Shown here one piece after another: positions 6,404-7,597 of a stretch of DNA of 7,597 nucleotides (positions are counted from its first letter, which is position 1; each line of letters opens with the position of its first letter). The notes under the pieces were generated by a model. That model did no database searches and had not been told where the DNA came from. It saw only the letters and a list, made by a program, of their open reading frames with translations. The stretch is taken from NCBI GenBank assembly GCA_002299885.1, contig DBOB01000013.1, positions 1 through 7,597 of the forward strand. Direction: 5' to 3'. This DNA is from Sediminibacterium sp. UBA657 (GTDB lineage: Bacteria; Bacteroidota; Bacteroidia; Chitinophagales; Chitinophagaceae). The position numbers and the translations under genes were made by a program.

Positions 6404-6431
6404 GATATTGTTGGGTTAAGCCAATAAAAAT

Positions 6432-6462
6432 TTGGAAGTTTTTGTGTCTACCCCTATTTTTG
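6432..6462 (+). promoter_or_regulatory. Promoter of tRNA-Gln
   Basis: TATTTTTG (6455-6462) fits the -7 element exactly. TTG (6432-6434) lies 20 bp upstream. The predicted start is about 20 nt before the tRNA. It lies back-to-back with the hydrolase promoter candidate. Confidence 0.65.
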
Positions 6463-6490
6463 CACTCCATTCTAAGAATGGCTAGAGGAT

Positions 6491-6564
6491 TGCCTGATTG
6501 TGTAACGGTAGCACGACTGTTTTTGGTGCAGTTTGTCTTGGTTCGAATCCAGGTCAGGCAACCA
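6491..6564 (+). tRNA. tRNA-Gln (anticodon TTG)
   Basis: The acceptor stem TGCCTGA pairs with TCAGGCA (6554-6560). The D-arm is GTGTAACGGTAGCAC. The anticodon stem ACTGT/GCAGT (one G-U pair) closes the loop TTTTGGT, giving anticodon TTG. The T-arm CTTGG-TTCGAAT-CCAGG follows, then discriminator A and an encoded CCA (6562-6564). The short body and the U1-A72 pair are normal for bacterial tRNA-Gln. It is monocistronic, with its own promoter and terminator. The DNA to its right looks accessory, which makes its 3' end a candidate integration site. Confidence 0.94.
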
Positions 6565-6572
6565 AAATTTAA

Positions 6573-6607
6573 AATAACTCATTGATTTTCAATGGGTTAT
6601 TTTTTTT
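6573..6607 (+). terminator. Strong rho-independent terminator after tRNA-Gln
   Basis: The arms at 6573-6585 (AATAACTCATTGA) and 6589-6601 form a 13-bp stem with one G-U pair and a TTT loop. A T-run follows to 6607. It begins 9 nt after the encoded CCA and isolates the tRNA from the operon to its right. Confidence 0.9.
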
Positions 6608-6626
6608 ATACCCCTAAAAATGATGA

Positions 6627-6649
6627 TTTTCCACCAATTTTTCCACCAA
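6627..6649. repeat. Two direct copies of TTTTCCACCAA
   Basis: The 11-bp sequence TTTTCCACCAA occurs at 6627-6637 and 6639-6649, with one base between. The second copy continues as ACCAAAAT (6645-6652), which is also found at the tRNA-Gln 3' end (6561-6568). It could be recombinase arm sites or an attachment-site remnant, or simply chance in A/T-rich DNA. The spacer 6565-6741 holds no other gene that I can see. Confidence 0.5.
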
Positions 6650-6683
6650 AATGAGGGATTTTATAGTAAACATAGAAAGTTAA

Positions 6684-6717
6684 TTGTATTATTTATGTAA
6701 AGTTTACTTTACATTTG
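6684..6717 (+). promoter_or_regulatory. Predicted promoter of the membrane protein/Xre operon
   Basis: TACATTTG (6710-6717) fits the -7 consensus exactly. The nearest TTG (6684-6686) is 23 bp upstream, somewhat far. The start site would be near 6724, about 18 nt before the ATG at 6742. The palindrome at 6695-6714 fills most of the promoter, as expected for a repressed promoter. Confidence 0.55.
6695..6714. promoter_or_regulatory. Perfect 20-bp palindrome, candidate operator of the Xre regulator
   Basis: ATGTAAAGTTTACTTTACAT has 9-bp perfect arms around a TT centre. It overlaps the first five bases of the predicted -7 element. A dimeric helix-turn-helix protein is encoded in the operon it precedes (7169-7369). 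Autorepression by blocking RNA polymerase is the simplest reading. Binding is inferred from position and symmetry only. Confidence 0.7.
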
Positions 6718-6741
6718 AGTAACCAATTAAACAACATTAAT

Positions 6742-7176
6742 ATGAACCCTTCATTTCTTTTACCCAATCGTTTTAAGAAAATAGGAATAATACTATTCCC
6801 TATTGGTTTAATTATCTGGATGATAACTCAACGAGGTTTATTCAACACAGATTTAAATCACTCTTTAAAAGTGATTACACTAACCCTATCCTTCTTTAGT
6901 TTTCTTTTCGGTTTATACTTCACTACATTCTCTAAAGAACCTATTGAAGATGAATACATTAATAGTGTAAGGTTGAAATCCTTTCAAATCAGTTCCATTA
7001 CCCAAATGGTATTCTTTCTAATATCCTTTACACTTATGTTTATACTAAATATTGAACCTAATGGAGATGGTGGACTTTCCTTATTCCTTCTATGTTCAAT
7101 AATCTTATATTGGATGATGTATATGGTAATCTTTAACTACACCTTAATCACTAATAAAAGTAAGTTAGATGATTAA
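6742..7176 (+). CDS. Four-helix integral membrane protein of unknown function
   Basis: I do not recognise a named family. The 144-residue product has four hydrophobic segments at about 13-29, 43-61, 86-104 and 112-131. A charged cytoplasmic-type loop between helices 2 and 3 (KEPIEDEYINSVRLKSFQ, 65-82) looks like the most conserved-type stretch. The frame also has a TTG at 6715, but that codon lies inside the predicted -7 element. The ATG at 6742 is therefore the likely start; no SD precedes it. The stop overlaps the Xre gene by 8 bp, indicating translational coupling. Codon use is rich in ATA (Ile) and CTA (Leu) compared with tyrS, which suggests foreign origin. A role linked to the regulator, for example sensing or export, is speculation. 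Confidence 0.75.
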   Translation: MNPSFLLPNRFKKIGIILFPIGLIIWMITQRGLFNTDLNHSLKVITLTLSFFSFLFGLYFTTFSKEPIEDEYINSVRLKSFQISSITQMVFFLISFTLMFILNIEPNGDGGLSLFLLCSIILYWMMYMVIFNYTLITNKSKLDD

Positions 7177-7369
7177 TCATGTTAAAAGATATAGAGTTGA
7201 ATTAGGTATAACCCAACAGGAATTAGGAGATTTATTGAAAGTATCCAGACAAACCATATTCTCTATTGAAACGGGGAAGTATGTTCCATCCACATTCCTA
7301 TCCTTAAAAATCTCTAAAATATTCACTAAATCAGTTGAGGAGGTATTTGTTTTAGAGGAAAAAGACTAA
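7169..7369 (+). CDS. Small Xre/Cro-family DNA-binding regulator
   Basis: This 66-residue protein is essentially a single HTH_3 (Cro/C1-type) domain. Helices 2 and 3 are TQQELGDLL (15-23) and SRQTIFSIETG (26-36). They are followed by KYVPSTFLSLKISKIF and the acidic end VEEVFVLEEKD. This matches the short Xre regulators often found next to small membrane-protein genes in bacteria. It probably dimerises and represses its own operon at the palindrome 6695-6714. The ATG at 7169 overlaps the upstream gene by 8 bp and leaves the domain complete. No effector domain is present, so any signal must come from a partner protein or from protein turnover. An antitoxin role is possible in principle, but no toxin-like partner is visible. 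Confidence 0.9.
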   Translation: MINHVKRYRVELGITQQELGDLLKVSRQTIFSIETGKYVPSTFLSLKISKIFTKSVEEVFVLEEKD

Positions 7370-7378
7370 ATTAGAGTT

Positions 7379-7579
7379 ATGAAAAGAGATACATTATATA
7401 CAATCCTTACAATTTTAATTATAGTTTTTTTTACAATCAACTTCATTTTTTACAAAATGACTAACAGGGTTTTAATGAGTGGTATAACATTGGGTATAAT
7501 AACTGGAAGTGTTTTGTTATTAAAAGATAATTACCAAAGAAAGAAAAGAAAAGAAAAGAAAATAAACCAATCAGTATGA
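7379..7579 (+). CDS. Small two-helix membrane protein of unknown function
   Basis: I do not recognise this 66-residue protein. It has two hydrophobic segments (about 7-25 and 33-48) and a very basic C-terminal tail (KDNYQRKKRKEKKINQSV), which should face the cytoplasm by the positive-inside rule. It starts 9 nt after the Xre gene stop, and its own TGA overlaps the ATG of the next gene. It is therefore in the middle of a coupled operon. There is no SD before its ATG. Size and composition would fit a small accessory subunit or a membrane anchor, but nothing in the sequence fixes a function. Confidence 0.7.
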   Translation: MKRDTLYTILTILIIVFFTINFIFYKMTNRVLMSGITLGIITGSVLLLKDNYQRKKRKEKKINQSV

Positions 7580-7597
7580 AAGAGTATATAAATGATG
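7576..7597 (+). CDS. Start of a fourth operon gene, cut by the window edge
   Basis: An ATG at 7576 overlaps the TGA of the preceding gene in an ATGA arrangement and stays open to the edge, encoding MKEYIND. The overlap is typical of translational coupling in Bacteroidota operons that lack SD sites. Seven codons are too few to identify a family. The evidence is positional only. Confidence 0.5.

Noticed and set aside
6715..6741. TTG start giving nine extra residues on the four-helix membrane protein
   Set aside because: The TTG is part of the predicted -7 element TACATTTG, so it should not be in the mRNA. The ATG at 6742 is better.
7338..7344. AGGAGGT inside the Xre gene as an SD for the following gene
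   Set aside because: It lies 34 bp before the ATG at 7379, too far to act as an SD. It encodes the Glu-Glu-Val of a normal helix end, and SD use is rare in this phylum.

Overview
The window looks like a chromosomal segment from a member of the phylum Bacteroidota, possibly a Chitinophagaceae-like lineage. Three things support this. Several genes are preceded by the Bacteroidota sigma-factor signature (-7 TAnnTTTG, in the best cases with TTG about 18-20 bp upstream). Almost no start codon has a Shine-Dalgarno (SD) sequence, with rpsU as the exception. The order rpsU - xerC - hpf - tRNA Thr/Tyr/Gly/Thr is also typical of the phylum. The family-level guess rests mainly on a clear HscA, which most flavobacteria lack, and is an inference.

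Left block, all on the minus strand (1-2310). Reading in the direction of transcription: a textbook promoter, rpsU (bS21) with a perfect SD, a strong terminator, a XerC/XerD-type tyrosine recombinase, a short hibernation factor (HPF/RaiA), a terminator, then a separately promoted cluster tRNA-Thr(TGT), tRNA-Tyr(GTA), tRNA-Gly(TCC), tRNA-Thr(GGT). This tRNA order matches the E. coli thrU-tyrU-glyT-thrT cluster that precedes tufB, so EF-Tu probably lies just beyond the left edge. The block serves translation, apart from the chromosome-dimer recombinase.

Middle block (2340-6403). hscA (Hsp70-type Fe-S cluster chaperone, minus) and tyrS (tyrosyl-tRNA synthetase, plus) diverge from a 101-bp gap. 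tyrS converges on an exported SGNH/GDSL hydrolase (minus). A 13-bp hairpin and an 18-bp tandem repeat lie between the two 3' ends; the repeat copies the last codons of the hydrolase gene.

Right block, plus strand (6432-7597). A tRNA-Gln(TTG) with its own promoter and strong terminator is followed by more A/T-rich, apparently accessory DNA. This holds a compact operon: a four-helix membrane protein, a 66-aa Xre-family regulator overlapping it by 8 bp, a 66-aa two-helix membrane protein, and the start of a fourth gene in an ATGA overlap at the right edge. A perfect 20-bp palindrome overlaps the predicted -7 element and is the obvious candidate operator. This tRNA-linked operon is the least explained part of the window. 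The rpsU control region is the best supported regulatory observation.
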